Below are positions 27,991 through 36,091 of a stretch of DNA of 64,000 nucleotides, piece after piece. Made by a program: the position numbers and the translations under genes. The stretch is from Porticoccus sp. (lineage in GTDB: Bacteria > Pseudomonadota > Gammaproteobacteria > Pseudomonadales > Porticoccaceae): positions 1-64,000 of the forward strand of contig JAGPWA010000091.1 in assembly GCA_018066715.1 (NCBI GenBank), in the 5' to 3' direction. How positions within the stretch are numbered: position 1 is the stretch's first letter; each line of letters starts with the position of its first letter. The notes beneath the pieces were generated by a model. It was not told the origin of the DNA. It was given only the letters and a program-made list of their open reading frames with translations, and did no database searches.

Positions 27991-29022
27991 ATGAGTAACG
28001 ACACAGCATCAGCGCCAACACACGACACGGTTCTCACCGGTATCACAACCACAGGAACGCCCCATCTAGGCAACTACGTGGGCGCCATTCGGCCAGCCAT
28101 TGCTGCTAGCCAGGGTGCTAATGTCGATGCTTACTATTTTTTGGCAGACTTCCATGCGCTGATCAAATGTCAGGATCCAGCAAAGGTACATGAGTCAACA
28201 CGAGAGATTGCGGCTACATGGTTAGCGCTGGGCCTGAATACAGACAACGTTGTTTTTTACCGTCAGTCCGATATCCCTCAAATTCCGCAACTCACCTGGT
28301 TCCTTAACTGTGTCGCGGCAAAAGGACTGATGAACAGGGCGCATGCCTACAAAGATTCCGTACAAAAGAATTTGGATGCAGGGGAGGATACTGACTTTGG
28401 TATTACCATGGGGCTGTTTTCTTACCCGGTGTTAATGGCTGCCGACATCTTGATGTTCAACGGTACCAAAGTCCCTGTGGGCAGAGATCAGATTCAGCAT
28501 ATTGAAATGGCCCGGGATATCGCCCAGCGCTTCAATCACATTTATGGGCAGCATTTTGCTTTACCTGAAGCGGTAGTAGATGACCATGTTGCCGTGTTGC
28601 AAGGGCTGGATGGCCGAAAAATGAGTAAGAGTTACGGCAATACCATTCCGCTGTTTCTTCCTGAAAAGAAGCTGAAAAAACATATTAATAAGATTAAAAC
28701 GAATCTACTGGAGCCGGGAGAGCCCAAAGATCCAGATACTTCCACGGTATTCCAGATATGGCGAGCTTTTGCTACAGAAGAGCAAACGGCCCATATGCGT
28801 AAAGAGTTTGAAAATGGTATCGCCTGGGGTGAAGCGAAAAAACAATTATTCGAACTGATTAACGAAGAGCTCCGTGAGCCAAGAGAACGTTACAACGAAC
28901 TGATGGAAAACCCTGCACATATCGAGAAAATATTACGTGAGGGTGCAGAAAAGGCCCGAGCCTACAGTGTTCCTTTTATGGAGAAACTGAATAAGGCTGT
29001 TGGTTTGTATTCTTTGGCTTAA
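27991..29022 (+). CDS. trpS: Tryptophanyl-tRNA synthetase
   Basis: 343 residues. The class I HIGH-like motif is in TGTPHLGNYVGAI and the KMSKS motif in DGRKMSKSYGNTI. VPVGRDQIQHIEMARDIAQRFNHIY is the tryptophan-enzyme segment. The N-terminal VLTGITTTGTPHLGN matches the longer proteobacterial type rather than the E. coli short form. It charges tRNA-Trp. The gene is monocistronic by appearance, and a strong hairpin follows at 29071-29115. Confidence 0.96.
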   Translation: MSNDTASAPTHDTVLTGITTTGTPHLGNYVGAIRPAIAASQGANVDAYYFLADFHALIKCQDPAKVHESTREIAATWLALGLNTDNVVFYRQSDIPQIPQLTWFLNCVAAKGLMNRAHAYKDSVQKNLDAGEDTDFGITMGLFSYPVLMAADILMFNGTKVPVGRDQIQHIEMARDIAQRFNHIYGQHFALPEAVVDDHVAVLQGLDGRKMSKSYGNTIPLFLPEKKLKKHINKIKTNLLEPGEPKDPDTSTVFQIWRAFATEEQTAHMRKEFENGIAWGEAKKQLFELINEELREPRERYNELMENPAHIEKILREGAEKARAYSVPFMEKLNKAVGLYSLA

Positions 29023-29070
29023 AGTAAACAGGCGAGGTGTTGATGAAAGAAGTGCCCATCCCGCGACAGA

Positions 29071-29115
29071 GGTGGATTCAACTTACAAGTGGTGCACTTT
29101 GGAGTTGAATTTACC
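29071..29115 (+). other. Nested hairpin downstream of trpS
   Basis: The outer stem GGTGGATTCAACT/AGTTGAATTTACC is 13 bp with two G-U pairs. After a 3x3 internal loop comes an inner stem AAGTG/CACTT with loop GTG. It spans 45 bases with almost no unpaired sequence. There is no T-run, so it is not a standard terminator. A REP-like palindrome or an insertion-sequence end are alternatives. It sits at the left border of the ECF sigma/VWFA module. Confidence 0.6.
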
Positions 29116-29134
29116 CAAAAGACTAAAAATCAAT

Positions 29135-29144
29135 GACCCTATTG
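29135..29144 (-). repeat. Left-border copy of the CAATAGGGTC motif (inverted)
   Basis: GACCCTATTG on the plus strand is the reverse complement of CAATAGGGTC. That motif occurs twice at the other side of the ECF sigma/VWFA module (32614-32626 and 32645-32657). The inverted placement gives the module facing borders. Confidence 0.5.
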
Positions 29145-29172
29145 GTTGTTCGAGCTTTCAAAGGAATACAAT

Positions 29173-29589
29173 TTGAGATTCACTCTATTTGTTATTTTGT
29201 ATCTGGCTGCTTGTCACGCTATAGCTCAAAGTGATATTGCATATGAACGCTCTGGCTCAGTGAGTACGTCCGTTAATGCCACAAGTCAGGAAGGGTTTGA
29301 TTGTGCCACTGCCGCTGGTAAAACTTACCTTCTTTACGAGCTTCCCGTCTTTTTTTCAACGGAGTTCGGCAAGGCAGGTTTGTTAACAAAAGAGTATGTA
29401 GGTCAATATAGGTTGGCATTGATTATTGATGAAAGCTCAAAGATCACGGGATATCAGGTAGGACCTAACATTGATAAAAACTCGCATTTAGTACAAACAA
29501 TACTTAATTTAGGCACACTACCAGCACTAAGTGCATCTAACTCGTGTATTGCTGGCAAGCCCTTTATCTTTGAGTTCACCCTAACGTGA
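29173..29589 (+). CDS. Small exported protein of unknown function
   Basis: 138 residues from TTG 29173, chosen because AAAGGA lies seven to eight bases upstream. The track start 29146 is also a TTG and adds nine residues. The N-terminus RFTLFVILYLAACHAIAQS is a signal peptide and contains LAAC, a possible lipobox, so the product may be a lipoprotein or a plain secreted protein. The mature part has two cysteines (GFDCATAAG and SNSCIAGK) that could pair. I do not recognise the family. It precedes an ECF sigma factor gene by about 290 bases. Confidence 0.55.
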   Translation: MRFTLFVILYLAACHAIAQSDIAYERSGSVSTSVNATSQEGFDCATAAGKTYLLYELPVFFSTEFGKAGLLTKEYVGQYRLALIIDESSKITGYQVGPNIDKNSHLVQTILNLGTLPALSASNSCIAGKPFIFEFTLT

Positions 29590-29641
29590 AAATAATTTCA
29601 TTGAATGTGGGTTGTCGCATCTCTTGCTGGAGAAAAAGTGG

Positions 29642-29648
29642 GGAACTT
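29642..29648 (+). promoter_or_regulatory. Possible ECF-type -35 element GGAACTT
   Basis: An exact GGAACTT in the AT-rich gap before the ECF sigma gene, with a TCTTT-like element about 16 bases downstream. It could be an autoregulatory promoter for the sigma/VWFA operon, but it lies about 230 bases upstream of the gene and its -10 match is poor. Confidence 0.25.
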
Positions 29649-29880
29649 AGGGGTAACTGGCCACTCTTTCTAGCCTAATCAAGATATGCACTTATGATTT
29701 GAATCCGGGTATTTAAAAAGACGTTTAATAAAAAATAATCTTGATATTTTATTGGAGAGTTTTTTAGAGTCAAAATATTACAGGGATCGTAATAATATTC
29801 CCTCTTTTGTGTTCTGGGGGATTGAGAATACTTAATTTAACACCAAGGATTTTCTCGTCACCCGCGTCTAACCTTATGAC

Positions 29881-30426
29881 ATGATGATAACAAGTGATTA
29901 CGCACTGGTAAAAAAAGCCAATACGGGCGACTCGGCAGCTTTTGCGGCCCTGCTCGAGCGTCATTATGATCTGATATATAGGCTCGCTTACCGCATGCTA
30001 GGGAATCAGCAAGATGCTGAAGACATCACCCAGGATGTGTGTGTTGCACTGTCGCATAAGCTTGCCAGCTTTAAGAGCAATGCCAAGCTCACGACCTGGC
30101 TATATCAGGTCACGGTAAATACCTGTCGCGACTTCATCAGGTGCTGCGTAAGCACCCGTAAAACGCATAATGATTTTGTGCAAATCAACCAAATACACAC
30201 CGACACTCAAGCGCAACGAAGGGAAGATGCTGCACTGGCTTATCAGATGATTAACACCTTGGAAGAGAGCCTGCGCGAGACGGCTTTGCTCGTAGTAGCT
30301 GAAGGTTTGAATCACGCCGAAGCTGCTGAAATATTAGCGATCAAAGAATCCACCGTTTCTTGGCGTATGCTCAAAGTCCGGGAGAATTTAAGCGCGCTGA
30401 CCGAGTGCGAGGTGGGCACGATATGA
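29881..30426 (+). CDS. ECF-family RNA polymerase sigma factor
   Basis: 181 residues, distinct from rpoE. Region 2 is YDLIYRLAYRMLGNQQDAEDITQDVC (about residues 29-55). Region 4 contains LNHAEAAEILAIKESTVSWRM (about 143-163), a helix-turn-helix in a slightly divergent context. Two cysteines in RCCVST are an odd local feature. The start is ATG 29881 or 29884. The stop overlaps the ATG of the downstream VWFA gene (ATGA), so the pair is translationally coupled. Such coupling usually joins a sigma factor with its regulator. Confidence 0.88.
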   Translation: MMITSDYALVKKANTGDSAAFAALLERHYDLIYRLAYRMLGNQQDAEDITQDVCVALSHKLASFKSNAKLTTWLYQVTVNTCRDFIRCCVSTRKTHNDFVQINQIHTDTQAQRREDAALAYQMINTLEESLRETALLVVAEGLNHAEAAEILAIKESTVSWRMLKVRENLSALTECEVGTI

Positions 30427-32555
30427 AAGACGAATTCGATAAACTTAAAAAAGCCTTCACTGAAGCACCCGAAATAAAACCTTCACCAGAAGCCAAAAAA
30501 GCGGCCATTAATGTGGCCATGGCAGCCTTTGAGGCAGAAAAAGCAAAAAATCACCAAGGAAATCACGTCGATAGCCGTCTGAAAGAGCAAGACAACAAAC
30601 TTGTTGATCTGTTAACTCTTTCGCAATGGAGAATATCGATGAAAAAACTAACTTATCTATTACCAGGCGCTGCAGGTCTGGTTGTCCTGGCATTGGTAGC
30701 GGTCAATACCCATCAATTTCGCTTCCTATTTCCCAACGACACCTCAAGCATGGTAAATGAAGCTGAGCTCGCAAGTGTAAAAGTTAAGAGTAAATTTGAT
30801 ACAGAGAAATTTGCAGAGGGTGCTAGTGGTGACAGTTCTACTGCTCCTGCCCCATCATTCTTCCAATCTAAAAACCTAACGCCAGGCGAATACATTAATG
30901 AGCAGGGTGAAACTGTTATGAACAGGGACGTGGCAACAGCAAAAGAAAACGATAAGTTACGCCAAATACCTGAAGGTATTGAACCTGGTAGTGTGGCGCA
31001 CACAATGTGGTTACTTGATCAGCCCGAAACCCCCACCTTGGCACGCAGCACACCTGATGCCAGTGTCGCCGGCATGATTGCACCTCAACCTGAAATAATG
31101 CCGCACCAGCAATACAAGGAGCAAGGACAGGATACATTTACAGCCATAGAAGCTAACCCGCTAAAGCTGACACAACAAAACCCTGTTTCAACCTTCTCGA
31201 TTGACGTAGATACTGCCTCCTATAGTTTTGTGCGCGCTAGTTTAAATCAAAATTTATTGCCCCCCAAAGATGCGGTGCGCATTGAAGAGCTGATCAACTA
31301 TTTCCCTTATGACTATTTGCCACCCAAAGATCAACAAGCCCCTTTCGGGGTTAGCACCACGGTCATGCCCAACCCCTGGAACGAACATACCAAGCTGCTG
31401 CATATCGGTATTAAAGGCTACCAATTACCGGCGCAGACTCAACCACGTGCCAATCTGGTTTTTCTGCTGGACACCTCAGGCTCCATGAACCAGCCAAACA
31501 AGCTGCCCCTACTGAAAAACTCGTTTAAATTGTTACTTTCAACCCTGTCAGACGAAGATACGGTTTCCATTGTGAGCTACGCGGGTAGTGCGGGCACCGT
31601 GCTTGAACCCACCAAGGTGAAAAACAAGGCCGCCATATTGAGTGCACTTTCGCGTCTTAATGCGGGGGGATCAACCTCTGGGGGCGAAGGCATTCGACTT
31701 GCCTATCAATTGGCTGAAGCAAACTTTGACCAAAACGGTGTCAATCGCGTCATTCTAGCGACGGATGGTGATTTTAATGTCGGTATCCGCAACCAGGAAG
31801 AATTGAAGGGCTTTATTGAACGTAAGCGTAACTCAGGCGTAATGCTATCGGTACTGGGTTTTGGTATGGGCAATTATAATGATGCGCTGATGCAAACCCT
31901 GGCGCAAAATGGCAACGGCAATGCTGCCTATATTGATAGCTTATCCGAAGCGCGCAAAGTACTGGTTGAAGAAGCCTCCTCAACGCTGTTTAGCATCGCC
32001 AAAGATGTCAAAATCCAGATGGAATTCAACCCTGCCGCTGTCAGCGAGTACCGCTTGATCGGCTATGAGACGCGCCAGCTTAAACGAGAAGATTTCAACA
32101 ATGATAAGGTCGATGCAGGTGATATTGGCTCAGGGCACTCGGTGACCGCAATTTATGAGATCACTCCAACAGAGTCAGGTGGAAAACGAATCGACGATCT
32201 ACGCTACCAAACGCCAGAAAAGGCAGATGTGTCGAGTACACAAACCGAATATGGTTTTCTCAAATTGCGCTACAAGTTGCCCGACAGTAACACCAGCCAA
32301 TTAATTGAACAGCCGGTACTAGTCTCGGAAAACTTTGACACCATTGATGCCGCTGATAATGATGTTCGTTTTGCAGTTGCTGTAGCCGCTTTTGGACAGT
32401 TATTACGCGGTGGCCAATATACCGCCGAATATGGCTATGATGAGCTGATTCAGATGGCGCAAAATGCGAAAGGAGGTGACCCATTCGGCTATCGTGCTGA
32501 GTTTATTACTCTGGTTCGTTTGGCTAAGTCAGCCGATGCTTTGCAAGCACAGTGA
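30423..32555 (+). CDS. Membrane VWFA/DUF3520 protein coupled to the ECF sigma factor
   Basis: 710 residues from ATG 30423; the track start at 30360 runs inside the sigma gene. The layout is a charged cytoplasmic segment (1-75), one membrane helix (about 78-98, LLPGAAGLVVLALVAVN), then a linker and a YfbK-like N-terminal domain (STFSIDVDTASYSFVRA). The VWFA domain has a metal-ion-dependent adhesion site (LDTSGSM near residue 350 and ATDGDFNVG near 446), followed by a C-terminal DUF3520-like region (AVSEYRLIGYETRQL). Coupling to the sigma gene suggests that the N-terminal segment serves as an anti-sigma domain and the extracytoplasmic VWFA part as sensor. That role is inference. Confidence 0.85.
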   Translation: MKDEFDKLKKAFTEAPEIKPSPEAKKAAINVAMAAFEAEKAKNHQGNHVDSRLKEQDNKLVDLLTLSQWRISMKKLTYLLPGAAGLVVLALVAVNTHQFRFLFPNDTSSMVNEAELASVKVKSKFDTEKFAEGASGDSSTAPAPSFFQSKNLTPGEYINEQGETVMNRDVATAKENDKLRQIPEGIEPGSVAHTMWLLDQPETPTLARSTPDASVAGMIAPQPEIMPHQQYKEQGQDTFTAIEANPLKLTQQNPVSTFSIDVDTASYSFVRASLNQNLLPPKDAVRIEELINYFPYDYLPPKDQQAPFGVSTTVMPNPWNEHTKLLHIGIKGYQLPAQTQPRANLVFLLDTSGSMNQPNKLPLLKNSFKLLLSTLSDEDTVSIVSYAGSAGTVLEPTKVKNKAAILSALSRLNAGGSTSGGEGIRLAYQLAEANFDQNGVNRVILATDGDFNVGIRNQEELKGFIERKRNSGVMLSVLGFGMGNYNDALMQTLAQNGNGNAAYIDSLSEARKVLVEEASSTLFSIAKDVKIQMEFNPAAVSEYRLIGYETRQLKREDFNNDKVDAGDIGSGHSVTAIYEITPTESGGKRIDDLRYQTPEKADVSSTQTEYGFLKLRYKLPDSNTSQLIEQPVLVSENFDTIDAADNDVRFAVAVAAFGQLLRGGQYTAEYGYDELIQMAQNAKGGDPFGYRAEFITLVRLAKSADALQAQ

Positions 32556-32613
32556 CCAGTACATGGCTAACGCGACCCTCGTTGATGCGATAAGCTCTAC
32601 AGTAATCTTAACG

Positions 32614-32657
32614 AATCAATAGGGTCGCTCCTCCTGCAAATCAAAATCAATAGGGTC
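32614..32657 (+). repeat. Two direct copies of AATCAATAGGGTC
   Basis: Exact 13-base copies lie at 32614-32626 and 32645-32657, 31 bases apart, between the convergent VWFA and bioA genes. The sequence CAATAGGGTCAGAGTCATTG nearby looks like remnants I associate with Y1/REP-associated transposase surroundings in marine gammaproteobacteria, but that is from memory. An inverted copy lies at 29135-29144. Confidence 0.6.
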
Positions 32658-32670
32658 AGAGTCATTGAGT

Positions 32671-34005
32671 TCAAGCTTTTTTAAAGTAATCTCCAAACAC
32701 TTTTAACAATCCGCTAATTAAAGCACCCAAATCACCTTTAGAAATAATATAAGGCGGCATAATATAAACTCTGCTGCCAAAGGGCCTGACCCATATACCT
32801 TCTGCTACAAATAGCTTTTGAATCTTTGCTACATCTACGGGTTGTTTGGTTTCAATTACACCTACGGCACCTAAACAACGAACATCGGCAACATTATCGA
32901 AGTCATTTGCCGGTGCCAACCCAGACTTCAGTTGTTGTTCTATCTCTAAAATTCGAGCCTGCCAGTTAGTACTGAGTAGTAAATCAATACTCGCATTAGC
33001 GACAGAACAAGCGAGGGGATTACCCATAAACGTAGGGCCATGCATAAATACACCAGCCTCGCCGTTACAAATACCATCACTAATTTTTGTGGTACACAGG
33101 GTTGCAGCCAGAGTCATATAGCCGCCGGTCATGGCTTTGCCTAGACATAAAATATCAGGCGTTATCTCGGCCCATTCACAAGCAAACAACTTACCCGTTC
33201 GCCCAAAACCCGTGGCTATTTCGTCAGCTATTAGTAAAACATCATAATCATCACACAGCTCACGAACCCGTTTTAAATAAGTGGGTGAATAAAAATGCAT
33301 GCCCCCGGTGCCCTGCAGGATAGGCTCAAGAATAACCGCGGCTAACTCATGGCTGTGTTTCTCTAGGAGGTTCTTTATATCGGCAATATAGCTCTCGTCC
33401 CAATCATCGTGAAAACTACAGCGCGGAGATTCAGTAAACAACTGTTTGGCAAGCGTGCTACTGAATAAATGGTGCATACCTGTGACAGGGTCGCAGACCG
33501 ACATCGCCCCAAAAGTATCTCCGTGGTAACCCTTACGGAGGCTTAAAATGCGCGTTTTTTGTGGTTGCCCCAGAGAATACCAGTACTGAATGGCCATTTT
33601 CAGGGCAACTTCAACACTGACAGAGCCCGAATCGCTAAGAAAAACCTTCTCTAGACCTTCTGGGGTAATCTCGACCAGTGTTTTACAAAGCTGGGCGGCA
33701 GGTTCATGGGTAATACCACCAAACATCACATGTGACATGATGTCGACTTGGTCTTTTAGGGCTATATTTAAGGTAGGGTGGTTGTAACCATGAATGGCTG
33801 ACCACCAAGAGGACATGCCATCAATGAGTTCCCGGCCATCGGCCAGTTTTAGCCGTACACCACTGGCGCTAGCCACATGATAGGCTGGAATCGGAGCTGT
33901 GAGTGAAGAGTAGGGGTGCCAGATATGTTTCTGGTCAATGCTCGATACTTGCGATGTGGTCAGTTGTTCCATCGGGATACAGTTCACAGGCTGGGAAGTT
34001 GTCAT
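32671..34005 (-). CDS. bioA: Adenosylmethionine-8-amino-7-oxononanoate aminotransferase
   Basis: 444-residue PLP enzyme of biotin synthesis that makes 7,8-diaminopelargonate with S-adenosylmethionine as amino donor. HIWHPYSSLTAPIPAYHV, DGMSSWWSAIHGYNHP and MSHVMFGGITHEPA are BioA signatures. The PLP lysine is in CLGKAMTGGYMTLAATL (near residue 289). The start at 34005 follows the track; ATG 33972 (MEQLTTSQ) is equally possible, as neither has a clear ribosome site. It stands alone: bioB, F, H, C and D are not in the window. Its stop codon lies 13 bases from the end of the CAATAGGGTC repeats. Confidence 0.95.
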   Translation of the reverse strand: MTTSQPVNCIPMEQLTTSQVSSIDQKHIWHPYSSLTAPIPAYHVASASGVRLKLADGRELIDGMSSWWSAIHGYNHPTLNIALKDQVDIMSHVMFGGITHEPAAQLCKTLVEITPEGLEKVFLSDSGSVSVEVALKMAIQYWYSLGQPQKTRILSLRKGYHGDTFGAMSVCDPVTGMHHLFSSTLAKQLFTESPRCSFHDDWDESYIADIKNLLEKHSHELAAVILEPILQGTGGMHFYSPTYLKRVRELCDDYDVLLIADEIATGFGRTGKLFACEWAEITPDILCLGKAMTGGYMTLAATLCTTKISDGICNGEAGVFMHGPTFMGNPLACSVANASIDLLLSTNWQARILEIEQQLKSGLAPANDFDNVADVRCLGAVGVIETKQPVDVAKIQKLFVAEGIWVRPFGSRVYIMPPYIISKGDLGALISGLLKVFGDYFKKA

Positions 34006-34071
34006 TGTAAGGTGGTAGGGTACGTGGTATCAAAGAGCTTGGTAAATATAAAATGAGAGTCAGAGAGTAAA

Positions 34072-34875
34072 ATGACACTGATAAAACAGCTCAATAGTCT
34101 TATTTTTGGCCTTATGTTGGTTAGCATCACTGCCATGGCCGCACCCAGCCAAGATTACTGGGGTTTCTGGGACAAAAGTAGCCAACGTAATTTCGACAGA
34201 ATTGATCACAGTGCCTGGGACTCCATTCTGGGTAAATACGTCATTGATAACCATTCATCGGGCGTTAATCGCTTTCGTTACAGTGCCGTAGCGCCTGCTA
34301 GTCAGAAAATGCTGGCGCGCTACCTCGGAGACTTAGAGAATATCGACCCGAGGAAATATAACCGTAGAGAACAGCAGGCCTACTGGCTTAACTTCTACAA
34401 TGCGCTAACGGTGAAGCTTGTTCTAGACCACTATCCAGTCAAAAGCATCAATGACATTGACGGTGCGATGGATAATGCCTTGGTCAGAGTGGCTGGGAAG
34501 CATCTGAGCCTAAACGATATCGAACACCGAATTCTGATGCCTATTTGGAAAGACCATAAAACACATTTTGGTATTAGCTGTGCAAGTGTCAGCTGTCCTA
34601 ACTTGTTAACTCAGGCATTTACCAGTTCAAATGTAAATTCCATGCTAGAGAAAGCGGGCCATGACTATATCAATCATGCGCGAGGGGTTTTTCTCAAGAA
34701 CGGCAAGATGCAAGCATCGAGCATGTTTAATTGGTATCAGGATGACTTTGCCAAAGACGATAAAACGATGCTCAAGGTGTTTGCGCACTATGCTGATGAC
34801 CGACTGGCATTGTACCTTCTCGGTTTTCAGGGAGAGATTGATTACGTCTACGATTGGAGCCTAAACGCGCCATAA
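34072..34875 (+). CDS. Exported DUF547-domain protein
   Basis: 267 residues with an N-terminal signal peptide (LIFGLMLVSITAMAAPS). The core REQQAYWLNFYNALTVKLVLDHYP, FGISCASVSCPNL and the helical surroundings are typical of DUF547. SCASVSCP supplies the two conserved cysteines, and a catalytic-type function has been proposed for the fold, but none is established. The start is 66 bases from the divergent bioA start. A hairpin that may serve both directions separates it from the convergent pyrE. Confidence 0.85.
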   Translation: MTLIKQLNSLIFGLMLVSITAMAAPSQDYWGFWDKSSQRNFDRIDHSAWDSILGKYVIDNHSSGVNRFRYSAVAPASQKMLARYLGDLENIDPRKYNRREQQAYWLNFYNALTVKLVLDHYPVKSINDIDGAMDNALVRVAGKHLSLNDIEHRILMPIWKDHKTHFGISCASVSCPNLLTQAFTSSNVNSMLEKAGHDYINHARGVFLKNGKMQASSMFNWYQDDFAKDDKTMLKVFAHYADDRLALYLLGFQGEIDYVYDWSLNAP

Positions 34876-34994
34876 ACAGCGTGGTTTTATATAAGTTGAT
34901 AAGGGTGTAGTTTTCTATATTTTACTTTAAAATTACCCTTCAACTATCTAATATATATGAAATATTATTTCAAATGGTATTTAAAATATAACAA

Positions 34995-35015
34995 GGGAGA
35001 TACAGCGTATCTCCC
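34995..35015. terminator. Hairpin between convergent DUF547 gene and pyrE
   Basis: GGGAGATAC (34995-35003), loop AGC, GTATCTCCC (35007-35015) is a 9-bp perfect stem. It is flanked by A-rich sequence on the plus side and T-rich sequence on reading the minus strand (TTGTTATATTTT). It lies 24 bases from the pyrE stop and 120 bases from the DUF547 stop, and probably serves mainly pyrE. Confidence 0.65.
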
Positions 35016-35038
35016 CTTAAAAAAGTAAGATTATAAAA

Positions 35039-35725
35039 TTAGCTTTCCGCGCCACCGTGAGCGAGAGACCATTCTTCAGGCGCATTAAGAAAGGCTTCGA
35101 TTTCGGCCAGTGATTGATCGTCCATCTCACCGCTTTCCTTGCAGACTTCTAAAACATCCCACCAGGTAGTTAGCGAGTGCAGGTTAATACCAGCTTTTGC
35201 GAGATTTTCACGGGTGCCGGGGAAGATATCGTAGAAGAAAATAACGAATGTATCCGTTACTTCAGCGCCCGCTTTTCGGAGCGCGTCACAGAAGGTGATC
35301 TTGCTGCCGCCGTCAGTGGTCAGGTCTTCAACCAGTAGCACTTTAGAGCCTTCCGTCAGTGAACCTTCTATCTGAGCATCGCGCCCAAAGCCCTTTGGCT
35401 TCTTGCGAACATACTGCATCGGTAGGGAAAGTCTTTCGGACAGCCAGGCAGCAAAGGGGATGCCAGCTGTTTCGCCGCCAGCGATGGCGTCGATAGATTC
35501 AAAGCCGATATCACGCAGAATAACCGAAGCACCGAAATCCATAAGAGTAGAGCGTACTCTAGGGAATGATATGATTTTCCGGCAATCGATATAAACCGGG
35601 CTGGCCTTGCCAGAAGTCAGTATATAAGGATCATTGGGTCGGAAGTTGATAGCTCCGATTTCCAGCAACATTTTAGCGGTCAATTTGGCGATAAGTTGCT
35701 TATCAGGAAAGCTATTAAAAGACAT
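35039..35725 (-). CDS. pyrE: Orotate phosphoribosyltransferase, atypical lineage
   Basis: 228 residues. The PRPP-binding motif is [14 protein letters not shown]. The substrate region [16 protein letters not shown] and [15 protein letters not shown] resemble the PyrE form I associate with alphaproteobacteria, not the roughly 213-residue enterobacterial/pseudomonad form that begins MxxYQxxFIxFAL. It converts orotate and PRPP to OMP in pyrimidine synthesis. It stands alone, without rph or the usual crc neighbour. Two direct ATTGCCCGGT repeats lie about 60 bp upstream. Horizontal origin is plausible but needs a tree. Confidence 0.92.
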   Translation of the reverse strand: MSFNSFPDKQLIAKLTAKMLLEIGAINFRPNDPYILTSGKASPVYIDCRKIISFPRVRSTLMDFGASVILRDIGFESIDAIAGGETAGIPFAAWLSERLSLPMQYVRKKPKGFGRDAQIEGSLTEGSKVLLVEDLTTDGGSKITFCDALRKAGAEVTDTFVIFFYDIFPGTRENLAKAGINLHSLTTWWDVLEVCKESGEMDDQSLAEIEAFLNAPEEWSLAHGGAES

Positions 35726-35778
35726 AATGAATCCTTTGTAAGGGTGTTTCAGTTAGGGCTAAATCCATTCATTCACAC

Positions 35779-35803
35779 ATTGCCCGGTGATAGATTGCCC
35801 GGT
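35779..35803 (-). promoter_or_regulatory. Tandem 10-bp direct repeat upstream of pyrE
   Basis: ATTGCCCGGT occurs at 35779-35788 and 35794-35803, a 15-bp period, 54-78 bp before the pyrE start. It might be a two-site operator. The rest of the 366-bp gap 35726-36091 shows no ORF, hairpin or repeat that I can support. Confidence 0.4.
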
Positions 35804-36091
35804 AAAAGATAGTGGATAAATACGATCGACTGTTTTCCAGATGGAGTGGCTAAACGTAGAGCCTTGGAAAAGGCGAATTTTGCCAGAATAGGTCACCATA
35901 ATCCATCGGAACAACGTGGTTCTCGTTAATAGGGGCGTGAGTATTCCACTCTAAACCTGAGCGCTAGATCCAGCATAATAGACAGAATTCACAAACAAAT
36001 CAGTCAGCAACACACTGAATTATAGGAATTATGCGTGGGGTGCCAGATGAAATAACACATTCGTTAGTGATTAATGGATACCCGTGCCGGG

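Noticed and set aside
29043-29108. Short ORF after trpS (MKEVPIPRQRW)
   Set aside because: Only 21 codons and largely made of the nested palindrome; no support for translation.
30360-30422. Upstream start for the VWFA gene on the ORF track
   Set aside because: It would place 21 codons inside the sigma factor gene; the ATG at 30423 in the ATGA overlap is the natural start.
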